A stretch of DNA of 64,000 nt from an uncultured Prevotellaceae bacterium (GCA_902776475.1 CACYQD010000012.1:28076-92075); one strand, 5' to 3'. Counted from the stretch's first letter, positions 8,973-18,801 are shown. The notes: generated from the letters alone by a model not told the origin. Program-made: numbers and translations.

Positions 8973-10376
8973 TCACTCATCTTCCTGGAAGAGGGGGTCG
9001 TCAGGCATCACCATAACTGGTGCCTGCTTCTCCGCTTCCAGGATTTTTTCCGGCACGTATTTCTTGTCCACCACCAACCGGAACATGTACTCCCGCATCC
9101 AGCGGTCGGTCATGATCATATATCCATTGTGTCCCGATGTGGCTCCCCAACTGTTCTCCACCTTCCACTTCAAAGGCGTGCCGTCGGCGGCCAAGTCAAC
9201 GGCCGTCAGGGTCATGGCATGGGTCGAACCGCTGTCGAACGTCATGATGCGCTGGGCCTTGTCCATGGGGAAGGTCGTGCCAAACAATGATCCGTAGTCA
9301 TAGTTCTCGGTGTCGAGATAGCCTCGCTTGCGGTCTGCCTGCTTGCCCACATCATAAGAGGAGTAGAGCTTATGTCCGTCCTTGATCGTGGCGATGGCCA
9401 TCGCCTCGATATCCTCCATGGGCAGGTTGATGTATTTCCAGTTGTGGCCGTCATAGGTGTGACGGTCCCATTCCACCTCATAAGTCTTGTAATACGGCCG
9501 ACGCGGGTCGTTCATCGCCATGATGAAGGTGCCGTTGAGGGGACCGCCGACAGTGGCCTGGTAAAACTCCTTCGGCGTATAGGTCTTGGCCTCTCCCTTG
9601 GGCTTGCCGCTCTTGTCGCAGAAGGTATAGGTGAATTGTTTCACCGGTTCGCCAAGGGTAATCGCCAACATGTGATAGATGGTGGAAAGCATCTCGGTCT
9701 TCCGGTCGTTGATGGCCTTGGCCTTCTTGCCGTCGGCCACCATCTTGCGAAGTTCCAGACCATACTCACGGAGCTTGCTGTCCACAAGCCGCGACATCCT
9801 GCTCGTATTCTCCGCCGAATAGGTCTCGGGCTGCACGCTCATCGGCACAAGGCCATATTTCTCAGCCAGGTCGGCCACGCCGCAGAAGGTGCCGCCATCA
9901 CTGATGGGCGTCTTGAAGAGCATCGCCACATATTGGTTTTCCATCGGATCCTTGGCCTTGTCGATGCAACCCTGGAGCATCAGGTTGGCTTTCTCCAACT
10001 GGTCATAGAAGAACAAATAGTCGTGGGAGAACTCCACGACGATGGTGTCGTTGTTGCGCTTGGCGAAATCAGCCCTCAGCACATTGAGTCCGCTGAACAT
10101 CCAGCACCGGCCACTGCTCTTCTGGTTGTGGATCGACTGGCTTTTCGTCTCGTGGCTGAAATGGGTGTCCAAGGCTCCCTGGTTGCTGAAATTCTTGGCC
10201 AGGTCGTCGATGGCATTGGATGCGATGGCATTGAAGAGCGCTTTGTCGGCGGCGTTTCTCGGCTGTGCATTCTCAATCTGGCGGAGCATCTCTGACGAGA
10301 TGCCGCCACTCGTTTCCTGTGCGGCAGCGCCCATGACCATCAGTGAGGCTGCCATGCAAATCATTACTCGTTTCAT
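8973..10376 (-). CDS. Exported aminopeptidase C / bleomycin hydrolase-like C1 peptidase
   Basis: A papain-fold cysteine aminopeptidase (family C1B), here with an export signal, so it probably works in the periplasm or at the surface. The chosen start at 10376 gives MKRVMICMAASLMVMGAAAQ as signal peptide; the frame stays open to 10460, but that extension covers the promoter. Catalytic residues are visible: Gln85 and Cys91 in NQKSSGRCWMFS, the His in GSTHAMTLTAVD and the Asn in VENSWGATSGHNGYM. The product is 467 residues, the usual size for the family. It is transcribed divergently from dxs. Confidence 0.9.
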   Translation of the reverse strand: MKRVMICMAASLMVMGAAAQETSGGISSEMLRQIENAQPRNAADKALFNAIASNAIDDLAKNFSNQGALDTHFSHETKSQSIHNQKSSGRCWMFSGLNVLRADFAKRNNDTIVVEFSHDYLFFYDQLEKANLMLQGCIDKAKDPMENQYVAMLFKTPISDGGTFCGVADLAEKYGLVPMSVQPETYSAENTSRMSRLVDSKLREYGLELRKMVADGKKAKAINDRKTEMLSTIYHMLAITLGEPVKQFTYTFCDKSGKPKGEAKTYTPKEFYQATVGGPLNGTFIMAMNDPRRPYYKTYEVEWDRHTYDGHNWKYINLPMEDIEAMAIATIKDGHKLYSSYDVGKQADRKRGYLDTENYDYGSLFGTTFPMDKAQRIMTFDSGSTHAMTLTAVDLAADGTPLKWKVENSWGATSGHNGYMIMTDRWMREYMFRLVVDKKYVPEKILEAEKQAPVMVMPDDPLFQEDE

Positions 10377-10401
10377 TTTTGCTGTTTTTTTAGATTTTCC
10401 A

Positions 10402-10409
10402 CAAAAGTA
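10402..10409 (-). promoter_or_regulatory. Promoter -7 element of the C1 peptidase gene
   Basis: Leftward TACTTTTG matches TAnnTTTG, 25 bases before the ATG at 10376. It supports the signal-peptide start rather than the longer frame. Confidence 0.55.
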
Positions 10410-10533
10410 ATCATTATTCTCCTCGGACGGAAATAAAACGCCAATTATTTTGCATTCCAACCGAAATACATCAATTTCTTACACTCCCAAAAAGAAATCA
10501 TTCTTTTTCCGCTCACTGAATCGAAATTTTTAC

Positions 10534-10541
10534 TAAATTTG
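10534..10541 (+). promoter_or_regulatory. Promoter -7 element of dxs, almost touching the start codon
   Basis: TAAATTTG matches TAnnTTTG and ends only 9 bases before the dxs ATG at 10551, so the predicted transcript would have a leader of a few bases at most. Confidence 0.5.
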
Positions 10542-10550
10542 CATCACGAT

Positions 10551-12446
10551 ATGGAAAAAGACACATACAAGATACTCAACACAATCGAAAAACCCGATGA
10601 CCTCAGACGCCTGAAAGTGGAGGAACTGCCCTTGCTCTGCAAGGAACTGCGCGACGATATCATCCACGAGCTGTCGGTCAACCCGGGTCATCTGGCTTCC
10701 AGCCTCGGTGTGGTGGAACTCACCGTGGCTCTGCACTACGTCTTCCGCACACCCCAGGACCGCATCGTGTGGGACGTCGGCCATCAGGCCTACGGACACA
10801 AGATCCTGACCGGCAGACGCGAGGCTTTCTGCACCAACCGCAAACTCCATGGCATAAGACCGTTCCCCTCACCCGCAGAGAGTGAATACGACACCTTCAC
10901 CTGCGGCCACGCCTCCAACTCCATCTCCGCTGCCCTCGGCATGGCCGTGGCAGCCAAACTGACCGGAGAGAAACGCAAGGTGGTGGCCGTCATCGGCGAC
11001 GGGGCGATGAGCGGCGGACTGGCCTTCGAGGGACTCAACAACGTTTCCTCCACCCCCAACGACATGCTCATCATCCTCAATGACAACAACATGAGCATCG
11101 ACCGCTCGGTGGGAGGCATGAAGCAATACCTCACAAGGCTCAACACCAACGAGACCTATAACAACGTGCGCTACCGCATCTCGCAATGGATGACCCGCAA
11201 GGGTATCCTCAACGAGAGGCGCCGCACCGGACTCATCCGTTTCAACAACGCCATGAAAGCGGCTATCAGCCAACAGCAGAATGTCTTCGAGGGCATGAAC
11301 ATCCGCTATTTCGGTCCGTTCGACGGCCACGATGTGGTGGAACTGGTGAGCCTCCTGCAACGGTTGAAGAAAATGAAAGGCCCGAAAATGCTTCACCTGC
11401 ATACGGTGAAGGGAAAAGGCTACAAACCCGCTGAGAAAAACGCACAGGCCTGGCATGCACCTGGAAAATTCGATGTCGACACGGGCGAGCGCCTGGTCAG
11501 CGACAACACGGACCAGCCGCCGAAATTCCAGGATGTCTTCGGCCACACCCTGCTCGAACTGGCCAAGGCCAACAAGCGCATCGTGGGAGTCACCCCGGCC
11601 ATGCCCTCCGGCTGTTCGCTCAACATCATGATGAAAGCCATGCCCTCACGCGCCTTCGACGTCGGCATCGCCGAAGGTCATGCCGTCACCTTCTCCGCAG
11701 GCATGGCCAAGGACGGCATGCTGCCCTTCTGCAACATATACAGCGCCTTCGCACAACGGGCCTACGACAACATCATCCACGATGCTGCCATCCTCAACCT
11801 GCCCCTGGTCCTCTGTCTCGACAGAGCAGGCCTGGTGGGCGAGGACGGACCCACGCACCACGGTGCATTCGATATCCCCTCACTCCGCACCATCCCCAAC
11901 ATCACCATCGCCTCGCCGATGAATGAGCAGGAACTCCGCCACCTCATGTACACCGCGCAACTGCCGGGCATGGGGGTCTTTGTCATCCGCTACCCACGAG
12001 GACGTGGCGTGTGCCGCGACTGGCGCTGTCCCATGCAGGAGATCGGGGTGGGCACCGGGCGCAAACTCCACGAGGGCTCTGACATCGCCGTCCTCTCCCT
12101 GGGTCCCATCGGCAACCATGTCACTCAGGTGATCGAGGAACTGGAAAAAGAAGGCAGCACGCTCTCCATCGCACACTATGACATGCGCTTCGCCAAACCT
12201 CTTGACGAAAACCTACTCCAGGAAATCGCCAGCCGCTTCCAGCGCATCGTCACCATCGAAGACGGCAGCGTCGCCGGCGGCTTCGGTTCGGCTGTCATGG
12301 AATGGATGTCCGACCACGGCCACACTCCCGTCATCCGTCGCCTCGGCCTGCCCGACCACTTCATCGAGCATGGCAAGGTGTCTGAACTGCAACAACTGGC
12401 AGGCATCGACCCAGCCTCCATCAAACAAACCATCCTCAGCCTATGA
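10551..12446 (+). CDS. dxs: 1-deoxy-D-xylulose-5-phosphate synthase
   Basis: This thiamine-diphosphate enzyme joins pyruvate and glyceraldehyde 3-phosphate in the first step of the MEP isoprenoid pathway. The 631-residue protein shows the family N-terminus ([11 protein letters not shown]-like [17 protein letters not shown]), the ThDP/metal motif [16 protein letters not shown]...NDNNMSI, and the C-terminal transketolase region ([20 protein letters not shown]). The start at 10551 is preferred over the in-frame TTG at 10539 because it begins [12 protein letters not shown], typical of Dxs, and because the TTG lies in the promoter. Its stop overlaps the trkA start by 4 bases, so translation is probably coupled to the potassium transporter genes. 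Confidence 0.96.
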   Translation: MEKDTYKILNTIEKPDDLRRLKVEELPLLCKELRDDIIHELSVNPGHLASSLGVVELTVALHYVFRTPQDRIVWDVGHQAYGHKILTGRREAFCTNRKLHGIRPFPSPAESEYDTFTCGHASNSISAALGMAVAAKLTGEKRKVVAVIGDGAMSGGLAFEGLNNVSSTPNDMLIILNDNNMSIDRSVGGMKQYLTRLNTNETYNNVRYRISQWMTRKGILNERRRTGLIRFNNAMKAAISQQQNVFEGMNIRYFGPFDGHDVVELVSLLQRLKKMKGPKMLHLHTVKGKGYKPAEKNAQAWHAPGKFDVDTGERLVSDNTDQPPKFQDVFGHTLLELAKANKRIVGVTPAMPSGCSLNIMMKAMPSRAFDVGIAEGHAVTFSAGMAKDGMLPFCNIYSAFAQRAYDNIIHDAAILNLPLVLCLDRAGLVGEDGPTHHGAFDIPSLRTIPNITIASPMNEQELRHLMYTAQLPGMGVFVIRYPRGRGVCRDWRCPMQEIGVGTGRKLHEGSDIAVLSLGPIGNHVTQVIEELEKEGSTLSIAHYDMRFAKPLDENLLQEIASRFQRIVTIEDGSVAGGFGSAVMEWMSDHGHTPVIRRLGLPDHFIEHGKVSELQQLAGIDPASIKQTILSL

Positions 12447-13789
12447 AAATCATCATCGCCGGTGCCTCCGCCATAGGCTCACACCTGGCCAGGCTCCTGT
12501 CACGCAGCAACCAGGACATCGTGCTCATCGACGAGAACGCCGACAGGCTCGATGACATCAGCAGCGAATATGACCTGATGACACTGCACGGCTCGCCCAC
12601 CAGCGTCAAGTCGCTCCGGCAGGCGGACACCGACGAGGCCGACATCTTCATCGCTGTCACACCCGATGAGAATGCCAATGTCACCAGCTGCGTCATGGCC
12701 CACGCCATGGGAGCACGCAAGACCGTGGCCCAGATCGACAATTACGAATATATCAACGCTGACAACCAGAACATCATCCACAAGATGGGTATCGACACGC
12801 TGATCTATCCCGAGAAACTGGCCGCTGAGAATATCATCAAAGGACTGAAACTCAGTTGGGTCAGACAGCGGTGGGATGTGCACGGCGGTTCGCTGGTGAT
12901 GCTCGGCATCAAACTCCGGGAGACGTGCGAGATCCTCAACCAACCCCTCAAGGATCTGTGCGGACCCCAAGACCCCTACCACGTGGTGGCCATCAAGCGC
13001 GGCAACGACACGATCATCCCCGGCGGCAACGATGTGCTCAGAATCTACGACATCGTCTATTTCATGACGACCACCAACTACATCGCCTATATCCGCAAGA
13101 TCGTGGGCAAGGAGCACTATGCCGACGTGAAAAACGTCATCATCATGGGCGGCGGCAAGACGGCTATCCGCGCCGCCAAGGAGATGCCCTCGTTCATCAA
13201 CACCAAGATCATCGAAATCAATGAGCACCGCTGCGAATACCTCAATGAGGAACTCGACGACACGAAGGTCATGGTGATCCAGGGCGACGGACGCGACGTC
13301 AACCTCCTCAAAGAAGAGAACATCAAGAATACACAGGGATTCGTCGCCCTCACAGGGGATGACGAGGTCAACATCCTGGCCTGCCTGACCGCCAAGAAAC
13401 TAGGTGTGAGGAAAACCATCGCCATGGTGGAGAACTCCAATTACCTCAGCATGGCCGAAAGCCTCGACATCGGTACCATCATCAACAAGAAGATGCTCGC
13501 GGCAGGCAACATCTACCAGATGATGCTTGACGCCGACGTGCGCAATATCGGATATCTGGCTTCCGTGAAGGCCGACGTGGCGGAGTTCATCGCCCAGAAA
13601 GGGTCGAGGGTCACCCGCAAGAAAGTCTTCGAACTGGGACTGCCCAGGGGATGTACAATCGGCGGACTGGTCCGCGGCAAGGAGGGCATGCTCGTCTCTG
13701 GCGGCACGCAGATAGAGGCCGGCGACAACGTCGTGGTGATCTGCTATGACGTGGACTTGAAGAAAATAGAGAACTATTTCACGAGTTGA
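12443..13789 (+). CDS. trkA: Trk potassium uptake regulator TrkA
   Basis: A peripheral NAD(H)-binding protein that gates the TrkH channel on the cytoplasmic face. The 448 residues contain two tandem RCK units. The first opens with the Rossmann motif [18 protein letters not shown] (residues 2-19); the second has [16 protein letters not shown] near residue 230. Each is followed by a TrkA_C-type segment. The gene overlaps dxs by 4 bases and trkH by 1 base (stop/start TGATG), so the three form one tightly coupled operon. Confidence 0.94.
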   Translation: MKIIIAGASAIGSHLARLLSRSNQDIVLIDENADRLDDISSEYDLMTLHGSPTSVKSLRQADTDEADIFIAVTPDENANVTSCVMAHAMGARKTVAQIDNYEYINADNQNIIHKMGIDTLIYPEKLAAENIIKGLKLSWVRQRWDVHGGSLVMLGIKLRETCEILNQPLKDLCGPQDPYHVVAIKRGNDTIIPGGNDVLRIYDIVYFMTTTNYIAYIRKIVGKEHYADVKNVIIMGGGKTAIRAAKEMPSFINTKIIEINEHRCEYLNEELDDTKVMVIQGDGRDVNLLKEENIKNTQGFVALTGDDEVNILACLTAKKLGVRKTIAMVENSNYLSMAESLDIGTIINKKMLAAGNIYQMMLDADVRNIGYLASVKADVAEFIAQKGSRVTRKKVFELGLPRGCTIGGLVRGKEGMLVSGGTQIEAGDNVVVICYDVDLKKIENYFTS

Positions 13790-15330
13790 TGCTGAACAAG
13801 AAACTGATTTCCAAGGTCATTGGTTCACTCCTATTGTTGGAAGCCTCCTTCATGGTGGTGTGCGTGTTGATGGCGATCTGCTATCATAGTCCCGACTTGT
13901 GGCCTTTTACTTTCTCCACGCTCCTGACGGCATTCGCCGGCTATGGCCTGCTGAGAATGGGCTTTGGTGCCCCCACTACCATGAGCCGGCGCGACGCCTA
14001 TGTCGTGGTGACCCTCACCTGGGTCACATTCAGTATCTTCGGGTCGCTGCCCTACCTCTTCGGCGGTTTCTTCGGTTCGGCCAAGTTCTATGACATCAGC
14101 GGCATCTGGCACATCACAACCGACGCCTTCTTCGAGACCATGTCTGGATTCACCACCACAGGTGCCTCCATGCTCAACGATGTGGAGGCTGCCTTGGACT
14201 CCCATCACTCCATGCTGTTCTGGCGGTCGTTGTCGCAGTGGATCGGAGGCCTCGGAATCGTCTTCTTCACCATCGCCATCCTCCCATCAATGGTGGGCAA
14301 CACCATGAAGGTGTTCTCCGCCGAAGCCACGGGTCCCATCCGCTCGAAGATGCACCCACGGCTGAGCGCCACCGCCATGCGCATCTGGTGGGTATATATC
14401 ATCCTCACCATCCTCTGCGGCCTGTTCTACTGCCTGGAGGGCATGGATGCCTTCAGCGCCATCAATTACGCCATGACGACTACTGCCACAGGTGGTTTCT
14501 CCATCCACAACGACAGCATCGCCCACTTCGGCTCGCCGGTCATCGAATACACGGCCCTGGCCTTCCAATATCTGGCCGGCATCAATTTCTCGATGCTCTT
14601 CATGATCATCGCCGTGCGCAAACTGAGCAGCTGGCGGGAGTTCAAGCGCAGCGAACGGAGCAAGTGGTCGGACTTCCTGCGCAATGAGGAATGGCGTTTC
14701 TACACCATTGTGCTTCTGGCCACGACCTTCGTCATGGCCGCCATCCTGATCATGAGCAACGGCTACGGTATGGAGGAGGCGTTCAGGAAGGCTGGATTCC
14801 AAGCGGTCTCCATGATGACGACCACGGGCATCTTCTGCGACCATGTGGGAGCCTGGCCTCATATCACCTGGATGATCCTCGCCCTGCTGATGTTCGTCGG
14901 CGCCTGTTCGGGATCCACAACAGGCGGTTTCAAGAGTTCCCGCGCACTGATGATCCTCAAGGTGGTGCGCAATGAGTTCGTGCGCATGATGCACCCGCGT
15001 GCCGTTCTGCCAGTGAAAATCAACGGCAAGGCCATACCCTCAGCCATGGTGCACAGTCTGATGGCGTTCTTCGCCATCTACATGATGGCCATCTTCGGCA
15101 CGATGGCCCTGATGATGGCCATCGGCACGGATGTCACCAACTCTGCCATCATCTCACTGAGTTGTATCAACAATGTGGGACTGCCGCTCAACGAACTGGG
15201 ACCCGACATGACTTGGAGCAGTCTGCCCCTGTGGGTGAAATGGGTGTGCACGGCGCTGATGCTCTTCGGCCGTCTTGAGATCTTCAATGTGCTCATCCTG
15301 TTCACCTCTCCTTTCTGGAAGGACAACTGA
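13789..15330 (+). CDS. trkH: Trk potassium transporter membrane subunit TrkH
   Basis: The K+-translocating inner-membrane subunit of the Trk system, 513 residues with multiple hydrophobic segments. The four pore-loop filter segments of the superfamily are readable: GFTTTGAS, TTATGGFS, MTTTGIFC and INNVGLPL. The ATG at 13789 shares its A with the trkA stop codon; an upstream in-frame TTG at 13786 is less likely. A run of four tandem repeats begins at its stop codon. It works with TrkA encoded just upstream. Confidence 0.93.
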   Translation: MLNKKLISKVIGSLLLLEASFMVVCVLMAICYHSPDLWPFTFSTLLTAFAGYGLLRMGFGAPTTMSRRDAYVVVTLTWVTFSIFGSLPYLFGGFFGSAKFYDISGIWHITTDAFFETMSGFTTTGASMLNDVEAALDSHHSMLFWRSLSQWIGGLGIVFFTIAILPSMVGNTMKVFSAEATGPIRSKMHPRLSATAMRIWWVYIILTILCGLFYCLEGMDAFSAINYAMTTTATGGFSIHNDSIAHFGSPVIEYTALAFQYLAGINFSMLFMIIAVRKLSSWREFKRSERSKWSDFLRNEEWRFYTIVLLATTFVMAAILIMSNGYGMEEAFRKAGFQAVSMMTTTGIFCDHVGAWPHITWMILALLMFVGACSGSTTGGFKSSRALMILKVVRNEFVRMMHPRAVLPVKINGKAIPSAMVHSLMAFFAIYMMAIFGTMALMMAIGTDVTNSAIISLSCINNVGLPLNELGPDMTWSSLPLWVKWVCTALMLFGRLEIFNVLILFTSPFWKDN

Positions 15331-15433
15331 CCCTGCGTCACCGAAATAACAACAAACCCTGCGTCAACGAAATAACAACAGACCCTGCGTCACCAAAATA
15401 ACAACTGACCCTGAGGTCACCTGAATAACAACC
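15329..15433 (+). repeat. Four tandem 26/27-bp repeats between trkH and manA
   Basis: Units start at 15329, 15355, 15381 and 15407 (lengths 26, 26, 26 and 27). Each follows the pattern GACCCTGCGTCACC, then GAAATAACAACa; unit 4 is the most diverged. The first unit begins inside the trkH stop codon and the last ends 7 bases before the manA ATG, so the repeats fill the whole spacer. They do not form an obvious hairpin and are too short and spacer-free to be CRISPR. Confidence 0.9.
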
Positions 15434-15440
15434 TATAAGA

Positions 15441-16397
15441 ATGTTTAAATTTCAACCATTACTGAAATCAACCATCTGGGGAGGCGAGAAAATCATCCCC
15501 TTCAAACACCTCACCAGCCAACAGCACCAGGTCGGTGAGAGTTGGGAATTGTCTGGAGTCGAAGGCTACGAGACCATTGTGAGTGAAGGTCCCTGCCAGG
15601 GAAAGAAACTCAACGAACTGGTCGCCATGTTCAAAGGCGACCTGCTGGGAACAGACAACTACCGTCGCTTCGGCAACGAATTCCCATTGTTAATCAAATT
15701 CATCGATGCCCAACGCGAACTCTCCATCCAGGTTCACCCCGATGAAGAGACCGCCCACCGACAGGGCAAGCCTCATGGCAAGACTGAGATGTGGTATGTA
15801 CTGCATGCAGATCCAGGCGCAATGCTCTACAATGGTCTGAAACGCCAGATTACGCCGGAAGAATACAAAAAGATGGTGGAGAACCACACCATTTGCGATG
15901 CTTTGGCCCAACACGACGTGAGCGACGGAGATGTCTTCTTCATTCCCGCCGGCCGCATCCATTCCATCTGCAAGGGGTGCTTCGTGGCTGAGATCCAGCA
16001 GACAAGCGACGTCACCTACCGCATCTACGACTTTGGCCGACGCGATAAAGACGGCAACCTGCGCCAACTGCACACCGAGGAGGCCGCCGAGAGCATCGAC
16101 TATACGGTGCGCAGTGATTACCGCACCCACTACACCATGCAGAAAAACCAGGGCGTTCAAGTCGTGACATGCCCCTACTTCACCACTTCCATCTACGACC
16201 TCGACGAACCGATGACCATCGACTACAGCGAACTCGACAGTTTCGTGGTCCTCATCGGAGTCAAAGGGGAAGGTACCCTCGCCGATGATCTTGGAACCAC
16301 CACCTCACTGCGGGCTGGCGAAACCATCCTGCTGCCGGCCACGACCTCAGAAGTGAGCGTCGAAGGCGAGGTGATATTCCTTGAGACCTACGTTTGA
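15441..16397 (+). CDS. manA: Mannose-6-phosphate isomerase (type I)
   Basis: A cytoplasmic zinc enzyme that interconverts mannose 6-phosphate and fructose 6-phosphate, feeding GDP-mannose or mannose catabolism. The 318-residue cupin protein has the zinc-binding signatures QVHPDEETA, GKTEMWYVL and the C-terminal IPAGRIHSICKGC. It is the short bacterial form of the family (about 310-320 residues). It follows the repeat-filled spacer after trkH and is 32 bases before the ATPase gene; no separate promoter was recognised. Confidence 0.93.
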   Translation: MFKFQPLLKSTIWGGEKIIPFKHLTSQQHQVGESWELSGVEGYETIVSEGPCQGKKLNELVAMFKGDLLGTDNYRRFGNEFPLLIKFIDAQRELSIQVHPDEETAHRQGKPHGKTEMWYVLHADPGAMLYNGLKRQITPEEYKKMVENHTICDALAQHDVSDGDVFFIPAGRIHSICKGCFVAEIQQTSDVTYRIYDFGRRDKDGNLRQLHTEEAAESIDYTVRSDYRTHYTMQKNQGVQVVTCPYFTTSIYDLDEPMTIDYSELDSFVVLIGVKGEGTLADDLGTTTSLRAGETILLPATTSEVSVEGEVIFLETYV

Positions 16398-16429
16398 CAA
16401 CCCCATACCTTAATCATTAGGACATCGCC

Positions 16430-17251
16430 ATGCAGAAATACGCAGACTATATCGAACAGATTGAGATCGACTCCCTCTGGAGCGGTCGAAGGCACATCAA
16501 ATGGGATCTTGACCGGCATGTCAACATCCTCAGCGGCACCAACGGACAAGGCAAGAGCACCATCATCAACAAGGTGGTGAAAGGGCTCTCCGCAGGAGGC
16601 GAGTATCCCAGCCACATGCTTAAGGGCGTGAGACTGAAAGTCTTCCCCGCCGACGCCAAATGGATACGCTACGATGTCATCCGCTCATTTGACCGGCCGC
16701 TGATGAACCTCGACACCCTGACCAAGATGGACATGAGTCTGGCCACGGAACTCGATTGGCAAATCTTCCAACTTCAGCGCAAATACCTTGACTACCAAGT
16801 CAATATCGGCAACCGCATCATCAGCGTGCTGCAGAGCGGTGACCCCGACGCAGCCGCCAAAGCCCAGCAGATCTCCCTGCCGAAGAAGAAATTCCAGGAC
16901 ATGATGGACGACCTCTTCTCCGACACAGGGAAGAAAATCGTCCGCACCGCCAACGAGATCTACTTCTCGCAGATCGGGGAGACCCTCGTCCCCTACCAGT
17001 TGTCGAGCGGCGAGAAACAGATGCTCGCCATCCTGCTCACCGTACTCATCCAGGACAACAACCACTGCGTGCTCTTCATGGACGAACCTGAGGTGAGCCT
17101 GCACATCGAATGGCAGAAACGGCTGATTGACCTGGTGCTGGAACTCAACCCCAACGTACAGGTGATCCTGACCACCCACTCACCCGCTGTCATCATGAAC
17201 GGATGGATGGACAATGTGACAGAAGTGTCAGACATCACTGATACCTATTGA
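16430..17251 (+). CDS. ABC-type AAA ATPase, partner of the DUF4435 protein
   Basis: A 273-residue ATPase of the SMC/RecF/OLD-like (AAA_15/AAA_21) kind. Walker A is GTNGQGKS (residues 36-43), the ABC signature is LSSGEKQ near residue 190, Walker B is VLFMDEPEVSLH near 214-224, and the switch histidine is in TTHSPAV near 247. The region between Walker A and signature is short, without a long coiled coil. It is followed after 40 bases by the DUF4435 gene, a pairing known from the PARIS anti-phage system (AriA/AriB), although this ATPase is smaller than typical AriA. A housekeeping DNA-related role common to Bacteroidales is the alternative. Confidence 0.85.
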   Translation: MQKYADYIEQIEIDSLWSGRRHIKWDLDRHVNILSGTNGQGKSTIINKVVKGLSAGGEYPSHMLKGVRLKVFPADAKWIRYDVIRSFDRPLMNLDTLTKMDMSLATELDWQIFQLQRKYLDYQVNIGNRIISVLQSGDPDAAAKAQQISLPKKKFQDMMDDLFSDTGKKIVRTANEIYFSQIGETLVPYQLSSGEKQMLAILLTVLIQDNNHCVLFMDEPEVSLHIEWQKRLIDLVLELNPNVQVILTTHSPAVIMNGWMDNVTEVSDITDTY

Positions 17252-17291
17252 TTCCACTGCGATTCGTGAAACCCACCTATCCTCAGCGCAC

Positions 17292-18401
17292 ATGGCGAAA
17301 CGCTTAAGAGACAACATCAACTCCGACTATTTCAGCGCAGCCAACAGCTTGAAAAGCAAAAAGGCGCGCCGGCGCATCGTGGCTTATGTCGAGAGCTACG
17401 ACGACATCTTCTTCTGGCGTATGCTGCTCAGTGAGTATGAGGATGAGACACGGTATTTCGAGGTGATGCTCCCCTCGAAGACCAATCTCTCGAAAGGCAA
17501 GAAACAAGTGCTGATGAACCTGGTCAGCGAGAACCTGGGCGAGGACATGATCGCCTGCGTCGATGCCGACTATGACTTCCTCATGCAGGGAGCAACCAAG
17601 ACCTCCGAGAAGATCATCTCCAGTCCGTATGTCTTCCACACCTACGTCTATGCCATCGAAAACTACCAGTGCTATGCCCCGTCGCTCCATGACGTCTGCG
17701 TGATGGTGACCCTCAACGACCGCCAGATCTTCGATTTCGAGGAATACCTGCGGCTGTTCTCACAAGCCATCTTCCCGCTGTTCGTATGGAGCATCTGGTA
17801 CTACCGCACGCCCGAATACGGCGATTTCTCCATCTCCGATTTCAACAAAGTGATCGAAACGGGACATTTCACGATTCCCAATGCCTACAACTCCATCTCC
17901 AATGTGCGCCACAAAGTGGGACGGAAAGTCATGCAGCTCCAGAAAATGAATCCCGACGCCAAAGAGTCTTATCTGGCGCTGAAGGAAGAACTCAAACAGC
18001 TCGGCGTGACGCCAGACACCACCTATCTCTACATCCAGGGGCACCATCTCTACGACAACGTCGTCAGTCCGATGCTCAACAAGGTGTGCGACCGCCTGCG
18101 GAGGGAAAGAGAAGTGGAAATCTACAACAAAGCGGTGCACAACACCCAGATGCGCAACGAACTGTCGTGCTACGAAAACAGCATCGAGAGCGTGAAATCC
18201 ATGCTCAAGAAGAACACTGGTTACACCCGCTCGATGCCATACCGCAGACTGAAGAGTGACCTGGAGCACTTCCTCCACCACCTGCCTGCAAGAAAGGCCA
18301 CCCTGGAGGAAACCCTGGAGGGACAGTCTGAGGAGGCCAAAATCGGATTGGCCGAGGAAGCCAAAGCCGAACTGTCCGAGGGAAACGCCCCACAACCCTA
18401 A
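17292..18401 (+). CDS. DUF4435 TOPRIM-like protein
   Basis: A 369-residue protein with a TOPRIM-like N-terminal half. Candidate metal-binding residues are Glu34 in YVESYDD and the DxD pair Asp91/Asp93 in CVDADYDF, with a lysine-rich strand SKGKKQV at 67-73. A central region has aromatic FPLFVWSIWYYR. The C-terminal 70 or so residues are charged and alanine-rich (EEAKIGLAEEAKAELSEG) and may be a flexible tail. In PARIS the DUF4435 subunit AriB is a nuclease released by the ATPase AriA; that mechanism is inferred here only from the domain pair. The family assignment is from memory of the fold pattern, not from a search. Confidence 0.72.
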   Translation: MAKRLRDNINSDYFSAANSLKSKKARRRIVAYVESYDDIFFWRMLLSEYEDETRYFEVMLPSKTNLSKGKKQVLMNLVSENLGEDMIACVDADYDFLMQGATKTSEKIISSPYVFHTYVYAIENYQCYAPSLHDVCVMVTLNDRQIFDFEEYLRLFSQAIFPLFVWSIWYYRTPEYGDFSISDFNKVIETGHFTIPNAYNSISNVRHKVGRKVMQLQKMNPDAKESYLALKEELKQLGVTPDTTYLYIQGHHLYDNVVSPMLNKVCDRLRREREVEIYNKAVHNTQMRNELSCYENSIESVKSMLKKNTGYTRSMPYRRLKSDLEHFLHHLPARKATLEETLEGQSEEAKIGLAEEAKAELSEGNAPQP

Positions 18402-18411
18402 TCCCATCATC

Positions 18412-18801
18412 ATGCCAGAACCAAGTACCGTATCCATCGAAACCGCCCGGTTGCTCCGCAAGCACCGTTTCAGCGAACCTGTCACCCATTACTATTCTGC
18501 CTCGGGGGAAATAGTGGTTTCTCTCAGCGGTGAGGCCGTCAACTGGAACTGTCCAACCTTTGACGTCACGCCACGCCGAAAAGTGCACTCCGCCCCCACA
18601 CTGGCCCTGGCCCAGCAATGGCTGAGGGAAAAGAAGAGGTTCGACGTGCTGGTTGACCGGGAGTATTTCTATGGAAAGGTGGGACATTATTTCGCCAAGA
18701 TCATCCGGCTCAAAGACGGTGCCATCAGCGAGACCGGGAAATACCGGTCATACGACAAAGCCCTGGAATCGGGTATTCTGAAAGCCCTGCGCATGTTGTA
18801 G
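18412..18801 (+). CDS. Small phage-type hypothetical protein
   Basis: A 129-residue protein starting MPEPSTVSIETARLLRKHRF, 10 bases after the DUF4435 stop. It carries the pattern HSAPTLALAQQWLREKK and a C-terminal YDKALESGILKALRML. From memory, this layout (short helix, beta section, APTxxLAQxWLRE, then a YxxALExG helix) recurs in small proteins of Bacteroidales phages and prophages; function is unknown. The start at 18412 is chosen over the longer frame, which would overlap the DUF4435 gene. A terminator hairpin overlaps its 3' end, closing the trio. Confidence 0.7.
   Translation: MPEPSTVSIETARLLRKHRFSEPVTHYYSASGEIVVSLSGEAVNWNCPTFDVTPRRKVHSAPTLALAQQWLREKKRFDVLVDREYFYGKVGHYFAKIIRLKDGAISETGKYRSYDKALESGILKALRML

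Noticed and set aside
15329-15433. CRISPR array
   Set aside because: Units are contiguous with no unique spacers, and no cas gene is nearby.
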